DNA from: Oxyruncus cristatus
Lineage: Eukaryota; Chordata; Aves; Passeriformes; Cotingidae
DNA: 64,000 nucleotides
Assembly: GCA_013399855.1 (NCBI GenBank)
Contig: VXAY01001003.1
Coordinates: 820,297-884,296 of the forward strand
Direction of reading: 5' to 3'
Shown here: piece after piece, positions 25,701-38,130 of the stretch
How positions within the stretch are numbered: position 1 is the stretch's first letter
Layout: each line of letters opens with the position of its first letter
Made by a program: the position numbers and the translations under genes
The notes under the pieces: model-generated
Told to the model about the DNA's origin: nothing
Databases searched by the model: none
The model's input: the letters and a program-made list of their open reading frames with translations, nothing else

Positions 25701-27860
25701 TGGATGGGGCAGGAGGCTCTCAATTAAATCAGAGCTCTGCGTGCTGCTCTCAGGAGCTGGTGGAGAGAACACAGCACTCTAAAAACCGGGATAAATTGAC
25801 TGGAGAGACAAGGACTTGAAACCAGGCTCGAGGAATGATAGGAAGCAACTCCTGGCATGCACATCATGGAAATACAGGAGATGGACCAACTGCTGCCCAC
25901 GGGGGAAGAGACCCTGGATCAGAGCAACACTCCTTCCCCTCCAGAGCCCAGTGAAGTGTCTGTATGATGCCCTGCTGATCTCTCCAACACTTTCAGATCA
26001 CGTAGGAAACAGATTTAGTTTGTTACATTTCTACCAATTCACTTTAAAAGAGTTATTTCAGCCACGCACGAGTCCTGAATCCTGTCCTGCCGTACCCTGT
26101 CAAAAGAACTGAATTCAACCAAATTCCGAAAGAAAAAACTGCACCCTGACCCTCCAACACCACAGGAGGGGCCCAGGAGTCCTTCTAGAGCAGAGGAAAA
26201 TATCAGTATTGTTTTGTTGTGGTGTTTCTTTGGGTTTTGTTGAAACAGAAGAGCAAAAGGACACAGCTGATACACCACAAGTCTCTCACAGGCAAACCTT
26301 CCCAGGCTGCACAGCCAGAAAGGGGAGTCCCAGTAGCACCAAAGACCTCAATCACTTTGGTTCTCACCTCCCACAGTTATGCAGTTACTGCTCATAAAAA
26401 AAGAGTAAGCAAATGGCAAAGTCTACTAACGCATTTTTCTAACCTGGGACTGAAAATCTGTAACAGTTCTTAACCGGGACCTTTGCCTTCAGTCCAAGCA
26501 CCAACACAGACCAGTTCAAGGGCTCACAGAGATTTTTTTTCCCTCCTTGAACTGGACAAATGCGGATTGTAAGAATTGAAAATGACACATAAGGTAGAAC
26601 ACTTATTATCTTAAATGTCTAAACTCTCACATTTTCAGTAACAGCTGACAGAACCTGTACAAACTGCAGCTGTGTTAAAACCACCTTTCCCATTTACCTG
26701 TCATAAAGAAATGCATTTTGATCTGAACCAATTGAGGGAAAATGTAGATGCTTTTTTCATAGAAAAACGTATTTTTGCAAGGAAAATTTATCACCCGTGT
26801 CACTTACTGGTTAAGTGCTCTTAAGTACCCTCCTCTGAAGCATCTCTGCTCTTGGGTTTTTCCAATTCCAAGGTACAGGACGTTCTTTATTCATAAAGAT
26901 CTGATCAAAACCGTAGTTTTTCCCCTCGCTCTTATAGGAGATGTGCAATATTGGGTAAAAATGTGCTGTTATTTCCCACCTAATCCCATCTCCGTGGAGC
27001 TGGGACCGTTTGTCTCACCCTTCAGGGATGGCACAGACATGCACAGAGCCCAGTAAGAAACAAAACACTGTTCAGTTGTGAACATTCAAAGTTTGGCAAG
27101 CACGACCCATCCCTGCCCCTGTGCTCCGCAGAGCTCTGCCTTTAACTGCAAGCCCAGGTCGGTCCAGGTCCTGCTCTCTCCCACCAGCTGTGCTCAGGGA
27201 ATGTCCTGGATAATCATTTCTTGGCCACAGCTTTACCTACTGCTTGTAATGCGAAGACATCCACTCTGTAACGGATACAGAATTACTTACCTCTACCTGC
27301 CCCCCTCATTTACAGCATCGAGGTACATTATAAAAAGCAGTATTCTAATACAATGTAGTGGAGAGAAAGTCTTTATTAGCCCACTGAAAAGAGGGCAAAC
27401 GTGGAGATCTGGAGATGGTGTAATGAGCTGCAACAGCAGCAGGATGAGGCACCAGCTTCTCCTGGCTCATAACTCAGTTAACTCCTCCAAGCCACAGCCA
27501 GGCCCCCTGTAATTTCAGTGACAGTTCCTCTAGTCAGCAATTTGGAAGCCCAAAGCAGGACTCATGCAAATAAACCTTGGAAAGGCAAGGCAGTCAGCTA
27601 AAAACCAGAGCAATTTCTCAGGTGAAGCCCATTCCCTACAGCTCATGTATCAAAATCGCACTGGCCCAGCCCAGCTCAGGGGCTGGACCCTCACTGACCT
27701 TCAGAGACTGGAGTTCACACACAAACACACTGTGAAGGTTTCAAATGACCCATTTCAGGGTCTGGCACTACATGGCAGGAGCATCTCATAACAGAGGTGA
27801 TCTGCCTGTACTTTTTGTAAGTTTACAAACTTAATGACAAAATTAAGGTTTGAAATTTTT

Positions 27861-27880
27861 ATTAATATCTATTAATATCT
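27861..27880. repeat. Perfect 10-bp tandem repeat
   Basis: ATTAATATCT is present twice in a row. Confidence 0.9.
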
Positions 27881-30829
27881 AAACAACATTTTTAATAACA
27901 TCTAGCTGAGAAATAATAATGTAAGGAGATTACTGAGATAGGAGAAAAAAAAAAGTCCTAAGTTATCCCCAAGGGCTTTTAGAATTAAACTTGGACACAC
28001 CTGAAGTCAGTACCAAGGTAGTGACAGCTGCCTCATCACAATCCAGCAAGTGGCACTTAAAGCTCAAAGCCAAGAATTATCAAATGCAAAGATAAGTGGG
28101 AGAAGAGGAAGAAAACCAGCTGGACTGATTTGGGGGGGAAAAGATGACAAGAGGTGAAAGAAGTAATTTAGTGAGCAGTTAAATGGATATATAGAGCCAA
28201 TAAATCTGCATGAAGAAACTCAGCGCTCCTGTAATGGATCCAAACTTTCAGATCCTTGTGAATCTGTTCTCTCAATAAAAGCTTTAGGAAAGCTTCAACC
28301 AAACCACAGTAAATGCTGACTGGGGAAAACCATCTCAGGAATGTTTCTCAGCTCACAGCATTGTCCTTTTTATTAAAATACACACAAATTTATTCTTTCC
28401 AAGACGAATGACAGTCACAGTTGCCCAAAGCTTTGTAAATGTATTTTTAATCCGTGTTTTGCAAGAGCTATCCCAACCCTTCACCCTTCTTAGGATCTAA
28501 CTGGTACTAAAGTATCAAAGACAGATTTGCATTTCAAAAGCCAATTAAGAAAACACACTGTACCAAGGCACTGATTAAAGGGCTGTGGCTTTACATAAAT
28601 TAGGCAATTCCTTTGACTTTCCCTAGTTCAAACCCACCACAACAACGGGGAAATCCTATACATTATAGGGACTGTCTGACCACCCCACCTCCCTCCCTCC
28701 ACTGCCCTAAGACACACGGGTGATGACAACCTCAACCTTCATTTGCTGGCAGAAGCCAAACTGTGGAAGGCCACACTTAATGGCAAAGGGATGGATGTGT
28801 CCTGAAACTGCTGATCATGAAAGAAAGCCAACACATTTCCTGCTGTTTGCAGCTCCTAAACATTAGAGATTTACTCCTGGAAGTCTGGTAGAACAGCCAG
28901 GACCTCACAGCTGAGGTGCAGGAGCACACAAATCCAGGTTACAGACTAATTCAAGCGCTGAGTGTTCTTCGTACTGTGGTATTTTATCGTATCTGACTTA
29001 TTTTTTAAATCTAAAGAAGGCAAAGATCAGTTTCTTTAGGAGTCTCCGCTGTCACAGAAACTCTGATTCTCACCCCTCCAAACACTCAAAGGGTAAAGGC
29101 TTCTCATGGATTATCATGTACAGAAAAGGTTCTTAAAAAGCATCCCGTGGACCTGCCACCATCCCTTCCCTGCCCAGACACCTCCACAGTATAGTCAAAA
29201 GCAGAAACTGAGCCAAGAACCCAAGACAGTCTGTCTGCAACAACTCCTTCAGCCCCGTTAGAGCACTCCATGTGTGTGTTTGGGGTTGTTTTCCCCACAG
29301 CAGGTCCCTGAGCTCCTGTCACCTCACAGCCCCTGCGCCATCGGTCACCCGACAGCAAGGAAAGAGCTCCAGTTCCCAACACCCAAACCTTTTAGATCCA
29401 TCAAACTAGAATATACAGAAAGTCCTTTCAACAGTTTGAGCAGCTTATCTCAATGTAGCACCTTGTCAGCCCTTCCTGCAGGACTCAGGAATTGCTTAGC
29501 ACCATCCACTGGCTCTTCGGGAAAACAGTGCAGATCTGAGCCTAAAAACTCCAACCCTGTATCCCCACACTTCTGTGATGGAACACAACATGTTTTTACT
29601 GGATTTCCCTTGCCCTGGCCCACATGACTCATCAGAATTGTCCTTTTCAGGCAGTAAAGTTATTTAATGAGTAAGAAGCTGTTCAAACATGCAGCCCGTG
29701 TTTCACACTATTCCCTTTTAAAGAGATCAGGTGCAGCACCACACTCACACACAGCACAGGAACCCAACATACCACTGCTCCATTAAGAGGGGAATTACCT
29801 CCCTCCCACTGGAATTTTGAGGCCAAGGAGAGACCTTACTATGAGAACTATCCCCACACTCACCACAGCCCAGAGCTTCCAATTAAAACAAAGAGGGCAG
29901 GAAGGAATATTAAAAAAACCACTGTTAAAACTGAGGGATTCAAATGAAGACCAGAAAACCAAAACAATTAAACCAGAATTTAAATATTCCATCACTTATT
30001 CCAAAGCCTTCAGCAACCAAACCACCCTTCCCCTGAGCACAGGATTGAACTGAGGGTAGTCTGGCACAGCTCTTGGCACTTCGCTGGGTCGGTAAATAGG
30101 ATTTCACACCCTTCACACCCCACACCTGACCAAGCTTTTGGAGCAGCAGGAGGAGGTTGCAGAGTGCAGCCAGAGGATGCTCTGGGGCAGGTTTCTGATG
30201 GACAGGATGGCATAAGGCAATACAGAACATGTGTCACGAGCATTTCCTCTAGTTCTGGACAAGGAAAGTACAGTTTTTATTGCAGGGGATTGATCAATAA
30301 CCTCATAACGCAGCTGTCAGGCCAACAAGAGTCAAAGGGGCAACTAGTTGTGTTATGGTAAAGATCCATATTGCCTTGGGTTAGACTATACCTGTTGTGT
30401 TTTCTAGCCAAGATTTTTTTGAAAACAAAACTCACCCCAACTGCAGTGCTGTGTGTTGTGGGTTTTTTTTTGAAGTACCTAAACGCTCTCAGAGATTCCA
30501 TCATTTCAGAAATGATCAATTAAAACAGCACCTTTCTCCGCGGACACTGCAAAATGGATCGGGAGATTTGGAAGGCATTTTGGCTTACCTCCATTTTTAA
30601 CCCCATTAACCTCACCTAATGATCACACAGAGCAGACTGATGACAGAGGCAGGAGGCTGAAGGAGCTCATGTGGAAAGCGGCAGAATTAATCCGGACAGC
30701 AGCGATGCAGGGAGGTGGGAATTGCTGCGGGAAGTGTGTGAGAACTGCTTTTATTGTCCTCATCACCAAGAACCTCAGGAACATATTCCTCCTTTAGAGA
30801 CTCTCAAAGCCACTCCTTTAAAGTATAAA

Positions 30830-30850
30830 CCCCCCCCCCTTTTTTTTTTT
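30830..30850. repeat. C10-T11 homopolymer run
   Basis: Ten C residues are followed directly by eleven T residues. This polypyrimidine run is prone to length polymorphism and to sequencing error. On the minus (transcribed) strand it reads A11G10. Confidence 0.95.
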
Positions 30851-31950
30851 GTTTCTGACACTGCTGATGTTCCCCAACAATGCTACAAGCCACGTTAATG
30901 GAAACAACATCAGAATATAAACGATGGGAAGCAGCAGCTCTGGGAGATGCCGGAGCCCCAGTCAGGAAGAATTCATTACCTTGAGACATTTATTAAGCAA
31001 AGAAAAAAAAAAAGCTGTTTGAAAAAGGCTGGCAAACATCATTAGAGAAACAAAGGAGAACTGCTTCATAGGCTTTTTTCTTAGTTACAGCCCCTTAGTT
31101 TACCTTTTTTATCCTTTTCAGTTGGATTTGAAGTCTCACTCTCACTCAGTAATTGCAAGTTAGGCTGTTTACAAGGCACACACAGTGTGACACCCCCAAG
31201 CCCTGAGATATAAGCAAATTACTGAAAACAGGCACTTTCCCTAGTCATAATCTTTATTTCTATGTGCAAACTTCACTCCTTTATTGCTTTCTACCCCCTA
31301 AATAAAAGCTCTCACCAGTCAAGTCTAAAGGTTACTCCAAACACCAAGGCTGAGGTTATGACTTGGCCTTTTTAATGGAAAACTTAAAGCATTTGGTCGG
31401 TTGTTACTTTTCAAACTTCCTTGTTCACAGCTGACACTTCAGGAACAGAAAACTGCAACCCCCAGCCCTCCTTTCTCTGTCTTCAGCCCTTTCCCTACCT
31501 GTCTCCCTGTCCTGTCAGGATTGTGTACCCTGCCTTGAAGAGCTTCCCAAATGTTTTCCAACAGAGAGCAGAGAAATCTCAACATATAAGTACAAAAAGT
31601 TATTTGAAGGTTGTTTATACATAAAGAAAGCAAAGCCCTGCTTTTCCCACCCTTCTAAGCTGTGGTAAACCTTCATTTTGATTACAGACACTTGACATTT
31701 TCCTTCATCCATTTATTTCTTCCCTTGATCCTCAGCATTTCCTGAGAAACACCCCCCGCACTGAGGTGCTTTGACGAATGGAAAACACGCCACAACTTCC
31801 AGCTCGGAAGTGAGATGCACAGCCCCACTTTCCCTGATAACTGATGAAACCATCATTTCTTTCGTTGGAAAGCGCTTTCCTCTTTTCCAAGGGCAGAGCA
31901 TCCATCCCCGCACACACATTTCAGGGCACACCCACAGAGCAGAGCCTTAC

Positions 31951-32268
31951 CTGCCACGGTGAGCTTCGCCGTCCTGCTGACGATGGTGCCCAGGCTGTCC
32001 ACGGTGGCCACGCACTGGTAGTGCCCTTCGTCGGGTTTGTTGTGCTTGGAATGCACCACGCTGCTGATCAGCAGGGATCCATCGGGCAGCAGCTGCCGGC
32101 GGTCGTCTGACACCAGGTTGAGGAAGGTCCCGTCCTTCTTCCACTCGATCCTGGGGGCCGTGTCGCAGTAGGCCGAGCAGTTCAGCACCACCGGAGCCCC
32201 CCGCACCGACAGCACGTCCTGCGGCTCCTCCAGGAAGTAAAACGGAGTGAAGGTTCTCACGAGGGAGC
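31951..32268 (-). CDS. NEO1: NEO1 (neogenin) exon encoding Ig domain 1
   Basis: This exon encodes the first immunoglobulin domain of neogenin, a single-pass surface receptor for netrins and repulsive guidance molecules. It is 318 nt long, phase 1 at both ends. The acceptor reads TTTTACAG and the donor GCAG/GTAAGG on the minus strand. Within the 106 residues, the Ig core is Cys31, Trp43 and Tyr84-Gln-Cys86. The stretches [30 protein letters not shown] and [12 protein letters not shown] are diagnostic of NEO1 rather than its paralogue DCC. Residues 30-32 (NCS) form a possible N-glycosylation site that overlaps the core cysteine. Cys35 is an additional cysteine. In the NEO1/DCC family, Ig1 to Ig4 fold into a horseshoe. 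The exon is probably coding exon 2; exon 1, with the signal peptide, would lie to the right of the window. The pyrimidine tract before the acceptor is short. Confidence 0.95.
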
Positions 32269-33153
32269 CTGTAAAACACACGCCACGCCAGTTTTGGGGT
32301 TAGCTTTCCACCTTTGCTAACATAAAACGCACCCTCCTCTCGGGATCCCACGGTGAGCACATCGCTGCTCGCAACACCCTCTCCCTGAATGTATTAAAAA
32401 CACCTTGGTCTGCGTGACAGTGTTTTCTGCTTTGACTATTTACATAATGGACTCGCACATTCCAAGAAATTTTCATCCCTGAAATGTTTTCCTGCTCACA
32501 TGGCAACTCGGTGTACTCTTGAGGCTCTGCTCTCAGCCTTTTTGGGGTGGGCGCCACTCGCAGCAGTGCAGTCGTTCGGTTTGTGTAGCAACGATTAGGA
32601 ACCATCAAGAATAATCCAGGCCTCGGGAGAAAGAGTCTCCAATTCTGAGCTTAACACATCTTGAAAGTGCCATAAAGCATTTTTTTATTCCCATTCCCGT
32701 CCAGGATAAACATGATTACTTTTCCATTTTAAGTATTCCCAAAAGAGTTCTATAATTAACATCTACTTTGCATTAAGAAGTGAATTTTAATTACTGTCTT
32801 TCTGGTCTATTTGGTCAAGCAGAAAGATTGGCTGTCAATATCACTTTGACTTGTCTTAACTTAATCATCCAGAGAAAATAGAAGACAAATTCTTCCTGGT
32901 AAGAAACTGTTTTCCACACAGCATAATGCCAGGGTGAGAGAAAACGGAGTCCTGGCTTTTAAAGTCAAGCTTAGAAATAGCATCAAGGCTGTACTCATCT
33001 CAAAACCATTTAATCTTTCACAGGATGGTCGATAAAGAAATGCTGAGGGATGTTACAACCACCTTAGGGACAACTATGCATTTAATAACAAGATTTGTTT
33101 CGTTAAGTCACAGAATAATTCCAGATTTGGAGGAAAAGTACAACTCTGAAGGC

Positions 33154-33187
33154 GACCTCTCCTTGCAAACAACGAGACCTCTCCTTG
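33154..33187. repeat. 21-bp-spaced direct repeat
   Basis: GACCTCTCCTTGC occurs at 33154-33166 and again at 33175-33187. Confidence 0.85.
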
Positions 33188-35415
33188 CCTGTCCCGAAGC
33201 ACTGCAGCTTCTTCAAGTGCCTGGTTGTTTGTGGGCTTTGTAAAATCGGATTTACCTTCTAAAATGACCTTAATTAACAAATTGATACGATTCCCTCTAT
33301 CGCTGAACTACACAGTGTCTCCGGTCTCCAAAGAGCCTCCAGCTTCCCCAGGGAGGGACTCCAGCCTTCCTGCACTTCCTGCAGCCCATTGTCCCTGCTA
33401 CTCAGAATTCACGGGAACTCGGAGATAAGGCAGGAGTGGTGTGAAAGAAACAACAGATAAGTTATGCTTTTGTAGCTGACATCATTCACGTACTCCTTTA
33501 TCTTCAGGAATTCAAAGAGGAAATAAGGGGAAAAAATCTAGAGATACTGGCATTTCCCTAGTGATACAGTGTCAGTCTCGAGCTGGAGACCTGTTGGGTT
33601 GGGATCCAAACCCTTGAGATTGTTAGAGGATAACAGAGACACAAAAAACCCCCAAACCCAAAAAAAACAAATATGCACAATGAAAAATCCAAAACAAACT
33701 ACAAAATTTCTAGGAGCTGCTCACATTACTCTGGTTTGTACAATCACACCTGTGTGTGGATGTGCTCGATTCCCTCTCTCTGCAGTCCTGACTTTCGGTT
33801 CTCATACACCAAATGGCAAAGAAACAAGAGTCATGAGCAGCAGGAAAATCTTTAACCTGTTTATCACTATAATCTCTTCCAGTGCCTCAGAAACCTAAAG
33901 GTCCTTCCTAAAATTATTCATCTCTACATCCCTGGGTTTTCCCAGGGAAGGATTCTATCCAAGCTATCAATCCTTTTTCCTGTCTCAATTACAAGATTCT
34001 GTAAGTTTTTCCCAATATAGATCCAGACCCCTATGAGAACAAAATACACTCTTTGGAGTTTTGTTTTCCTCTGGCTTTCCAAATAAAACCCACGAAGCCT
34101 TTGAAAGGGTGGTGCCAGCTTTTTGTTTGCCCGGCCTCTGGTGCAGGTTGGGGCAGATAAATCCACTGATGGGGTAAGACCCTCCTTGCCCTGGAAGCAA
34201 CCAAGGTGCCCAAGGAAAGAGCAGGGCAGAGAATGTCAAGAGAGAGCACATCAAGGACGAAGAGCAGCACAGAAGGGATTAGAGGCTTTGAGGAAGAACG
34301 GGAAGCACGTTCTCAGCCAGGTTTCACAGGTCACATAAACTCCTGCCAAGAGCCCTGTGAAGACTCAGCACGACCTGTTTCATCTCAGGACACTACCGAG
34401 TTCCTGCACACAAAGCAGAGGGTAAAAAATGTGAAGGGTTGGAAAGTAACTGTGTCCCATCTTGAAGGGATTTAACCCAGAACTGAGCCCTTTCCAGCCC
34501 CAGTCTCTGAGGATTTGCAGTTCAGGGTCTGGGCTCTCTGGACACCCCCCTCACCCAGCTGAGCTCAGCCCCCTGTGTGCCCCATCCAGCACAAGAGTTT
34601 GTACAGACTGGACCTTAATAGAATTCTATTTCTGCCAACAAGCCCTTTCTCCCACTCCACCAACCTGTGGATTACTCAGTTCAATGACCCCACATTATCT
34701 GGGACAGAACGGGTGTATTTTGAGGAGGGAGGTCTCCTCTTTCCATGCCCTTCCCCATAGCAAGTGTGCATACCCAGGCATGTACACACCACTGCCTTGC
34801 TGGTGTTAATACTGGCCCCAGAAGTCTAGAGATAAGCCACACAAATTTATCTTCCTGCCTGGAAACAGGAACAGTTACATCTCACTCATTCCCAGAAGGT
34901 TTGGGGTTTTTTCCCCCCTAAAGACAGTGGCAGGGACCCAGCTATGCCGAAACACGAGGGAGTGACCCGGCACAGCCAAGATCAGACACAAGACACGGTG
35001 TCATTTCACACGTCCTGGAAGCTGCCCAGCCCTCCCCTCTCCCCCCTCCACACAGCTGGGTTCAGCACAGCCCAGCTCTGCTGACTGACTCCATCGATCC
35101 GTGATCCCCTCACTGCCGCAATCCCTCCAGCCTGTTCCCGGAACCTGCTGTAAGGCCTGTCCTTTCCCATTTAATGTTTGACTAGCTGATTATCCCTGCC
35201 TAACTCTGCTAACTTGCACTTGGCTCCTCCAAACTTTTCCTCCTTCCAAAAAAAGGTTACCAGTTTTGAACTCTGACCTCGTCCTCCCTTTTCCAGCTTT
35301 TAAGCGGTGTGAAAACATAACAAATAGAGCTTCCCTGTCAGCCAGGCTGGGAGTGAGGGACAGCTCACACAAGTGTCCTCAGAACACACAGATCCAAAAT
35401 CCCCACAAAGCAGCT

Positions 35416-35730
35416 TTGGGCATGAACAGTACAAGGACGTGGAGCTGCTGGAGCGAGTCCAGAGGAGGCCATGGAGCTGCTCCGAGGAGTGGAGCACCCC
35501 TGCTCTAGAGCCAGGCTGGGAGAGCTGGGGGGGTTCAGCTGGAGAAGAGAAGCTCCAGGGAGACCTGAGAGCCCCTTCCAGTGCCTAAAGGGGCTTCAGG
35601 AGAGCTGGAGAGGGACTGGGGACAAGGGCATGGAGGGACAGGACAAGAGGGAATGGTTTCCCACTGCCAGAGGGCAGGGTTAGGTGGGATATTGGGAAGG
35701 AATTGTTGGGTGTGAGGGTGTTGAGGGTGA
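35416..35730 (+). mobile_element. CR1 LINE fragment lacking its 3' terminus
   Basis: The plus strand shows internal CR1 3'-region sequence: GAGGAGGCCATGGAGCTGCT, TTCAGCTGGAGAAGAGAAGC, GGGAGACCTGAGAGCC and GGACAAGAGGGAATGG. It stops near GTGTGAGGGTG and lacks the final ~170 bp that most CR1 copies keep. Its orientation is antisense to NEO1. Confidence 0.88.
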
Positions 35731-37904
35731 ATTTGTTCATTCCCCCCTCAATTTTTCCAGGAATTGAAGCCAAGTTGATTATATGTATACACCCCTACAT
35801 CCCCCTATTTAAAACATTTTGGGGTTTTCTAGTCTTCCTTCTAACCTATCTCTCCTCAAATCCTCGTAACTAACCAACAGTTCTGAGACTGTTTCAGCCA
35901 AGACAAACCCCATCCCCCAGAACTGATCTGACAACATCCAACAGTGAAGTACTTCCAGCCCTTCCTGCACCACCTTCTGTGCAGAGTAACATCTTCACAT
36001 CTTTGTAAGGCTTCAGCTGAGGAAATGTCTACAACAGTAAACTCCAAGTGGTTGCTCAAGTGGGGAGAAGCTTCCCTTCATCACCCAGGTAATTTCTGAA
36101 AGAAATAAAAAACACTCCAGTACCAACCTAAAATCACCGAGATGTGTCCTTTAACAAGTGCCTGACACAAGCTCTTCAGAAATTACGGCACTTGGGAAAT
36201 AACTTCAGACCAAGCCACTCTGGTCTCAGTTCTACTGAGTCTACATAAATTGCCTCCATGTGTGTCCCAAGGTTTCCCTACCACCAGTACCTACAGATTG
36301 AGCTTTAACCCACTGCTCCCACCAAAACTATCCTGTCAAGATGTTCTCCTGACAACCAGCATCAGCTGCTTCCCAAGCAAAGGACTTCGACATCAGATTT
36401 CACAGCCCTTTTGGAAGGAAACCACATCCCATTTTAAAGGGCCAAATGCAATAACCATCCAGAAAGAGAACGGGAAGCACAGGCAGAACTTCAGAACCCC
36501 TTTTTTCCAAACAGGATGATAAATCAAGGCAGCCAAACTCAGCTTTTATCAAAATTACCCGACTTCAGATTAGCAGGACACCAGGGCTGGGTTTGGAAGG
36601 AGTCAAACAAGGCTTTGATGAAGACAGATCATGTATTGTTCCTTGTTGAGGACAGATGTGGCAACAGGGGGATGACACCTGTCCTTCCAAGTCGGACTCT
36701 GAAGCAATTTAAGAGCACGGATATGACACCCTTGAAACGTGACAAAATCCAACTGGACCTGCAGGAACTATTAAAAAGCCCTTTTCACATACTGCAGGTC
36801 AATGATAAAAGCTCCAAGGTCTCTTGCTGCAGGATTGCCCTTTTAAAAGGCTTTTCACCAGAATTTAATTAACGTTCCTGGTGGCCCTTGTAATCCTAAA
36901 ACCACTGTGTCATGCCCTTCCTAGCCCAGATCATTAAGAATTAGCCAAAGGTAGTTTAACTGGAGATGTTCCCCACACTATCTCTTGCAGGCACCAGCAA
37001 GAGCTCACAAGGAACTTGCTCTGTAGGTTTGCTCACATATTCATTGCTAAGGAGCACGTTATCTGTGTGGGCAAATTGCCACATGTGTTCAGCCATAAAT
37101 AAAATGTAAATACACCAGCTTGGTAATTTTTTTCTCCCCTTGACAACACTGCAAACATCCTGCACTCCCCAGTTAATCTACAGTATTACAGTATACCACA
37201 GCAGAACCAATGTTTAGATAGAGGTCTGTACTCTGCTTAATATTACATTTTTCCCTTCTAGGGGATAGAGGATTAATTAGACCAAATTAAACTGCACGTG
37301 ACAGCAAAATACACCAGCCAACTAAACATCCTTAGGATTTGGCTATCTGTAAAGCACTTCCAAAGCCCAACCATGGAGGATGGCAAGTTCACCGTACTCA
37401 AAAACCAAGGTCATGTTTCTAAACTGTGTCCTCGTAATGCTGTTTCACTTCCTTCTTTACAGAGACTCCGAAGCCACAAATTACATGAGACAAAAATTAT
37501 AACACACTTAAGCATCAAGGAAGAAAGGGAGAAGTGTAAGAGTACCCTGACTGCAGAGGTACAGCATAAATCCTGCTGTACTTCCATAACTCCAGTGGCA
37601 GGCTGACAGCGGAACCTGGGAGAGCAAGTGATGTAACATTATAAGATAAGTAATGCCTTGTATAAATCTCGACTTTCCCAGACTTAGTAGATTCCTTTCT
37701 CCTCCAGCACAAGCAGATTTCCTCCTCGGATGATTTAACACACTATAACAGAGATATTCATCAGGAGGAGTAACTCATCTCTGCCCCAGTGTCGCTTGGA
37801 ATTGTGGGCTCGGAATGGTGTTCGAGGAATGTTGTGGTGCCACAGACTCCTCCCAGCCCACAGGGAAAGGGGATGTTCTGAGATCCCCAAGGGACAGAGA
37901 TCCT

Positions 37905-38130
37905 GGTTTGATGCTTGGAAGGAATCCTTCCCTGTGAGGGTGGTAAGGCCCTGGCACAGGTTGCCCAGAGGAGCTGTGGCTGCCCCATCCCTGGAAGTGT
38001 CCAAGGCCAGGTTGAACAGGGCTTGGAGCAGCCTGGGCTAGTGGAAGGTGTCCCTGCCCATGGCACGGGTGGAACGAGATGAGCTTTAAGGTCATTTCCA
38101 ACGCAAACCAGTCTGGGATACTCTGATGTT
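37905..38130 (+). mobile_element. CR1 LINE 3' fragment
   Basis: The direct CR1 3' end is visible: CCTGTGAGGGTGGTAAGGCC, TGGCACAGGTTGCCCAGAGG, TGGCTGCCCCATCCCTGGAA and GGTGTCCCTGCCCATGGCAC, ending near a degenerate ATACTCTGATG tail. Its direction is antisense to NEO1. It starts in the element about where the 35.4-kb fragment stops. Confidence 0.93.

Larger units (their letters stand above)
17006..31950 (-). other. NEO1: NEO1 intron between Ig1 and Ig2
   Basis: This phase-1 intron of 14,945 bp begins GTAAGG and ends TTCCGCAG on the minus strand. It holds three CR1 fragments (17.8, 19.6 and 22.5 kb), all in the gene's sense direction, a (TTTTA)n run at 20.6 kb, a degenerate repeat at 21.8 kb, a 10-bp tandem at 27.86 kb and a C10T11 run at 30.83 kb. 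An AT-rich block at 21.42-21.69 kb may be conserved. From about 22.8 to 27.8 kb and 28 to 30.8 kb I see only single-copy sequence without genes or RNAs. Confidence 0.88.

Noticed and set aside
31951..32268. Assignment of the gene to DCC instead of NEO1
   Set aside because: The Ig1 sequence, including [16 protein letters not shown], follows neogenin and not DCC at many positions.
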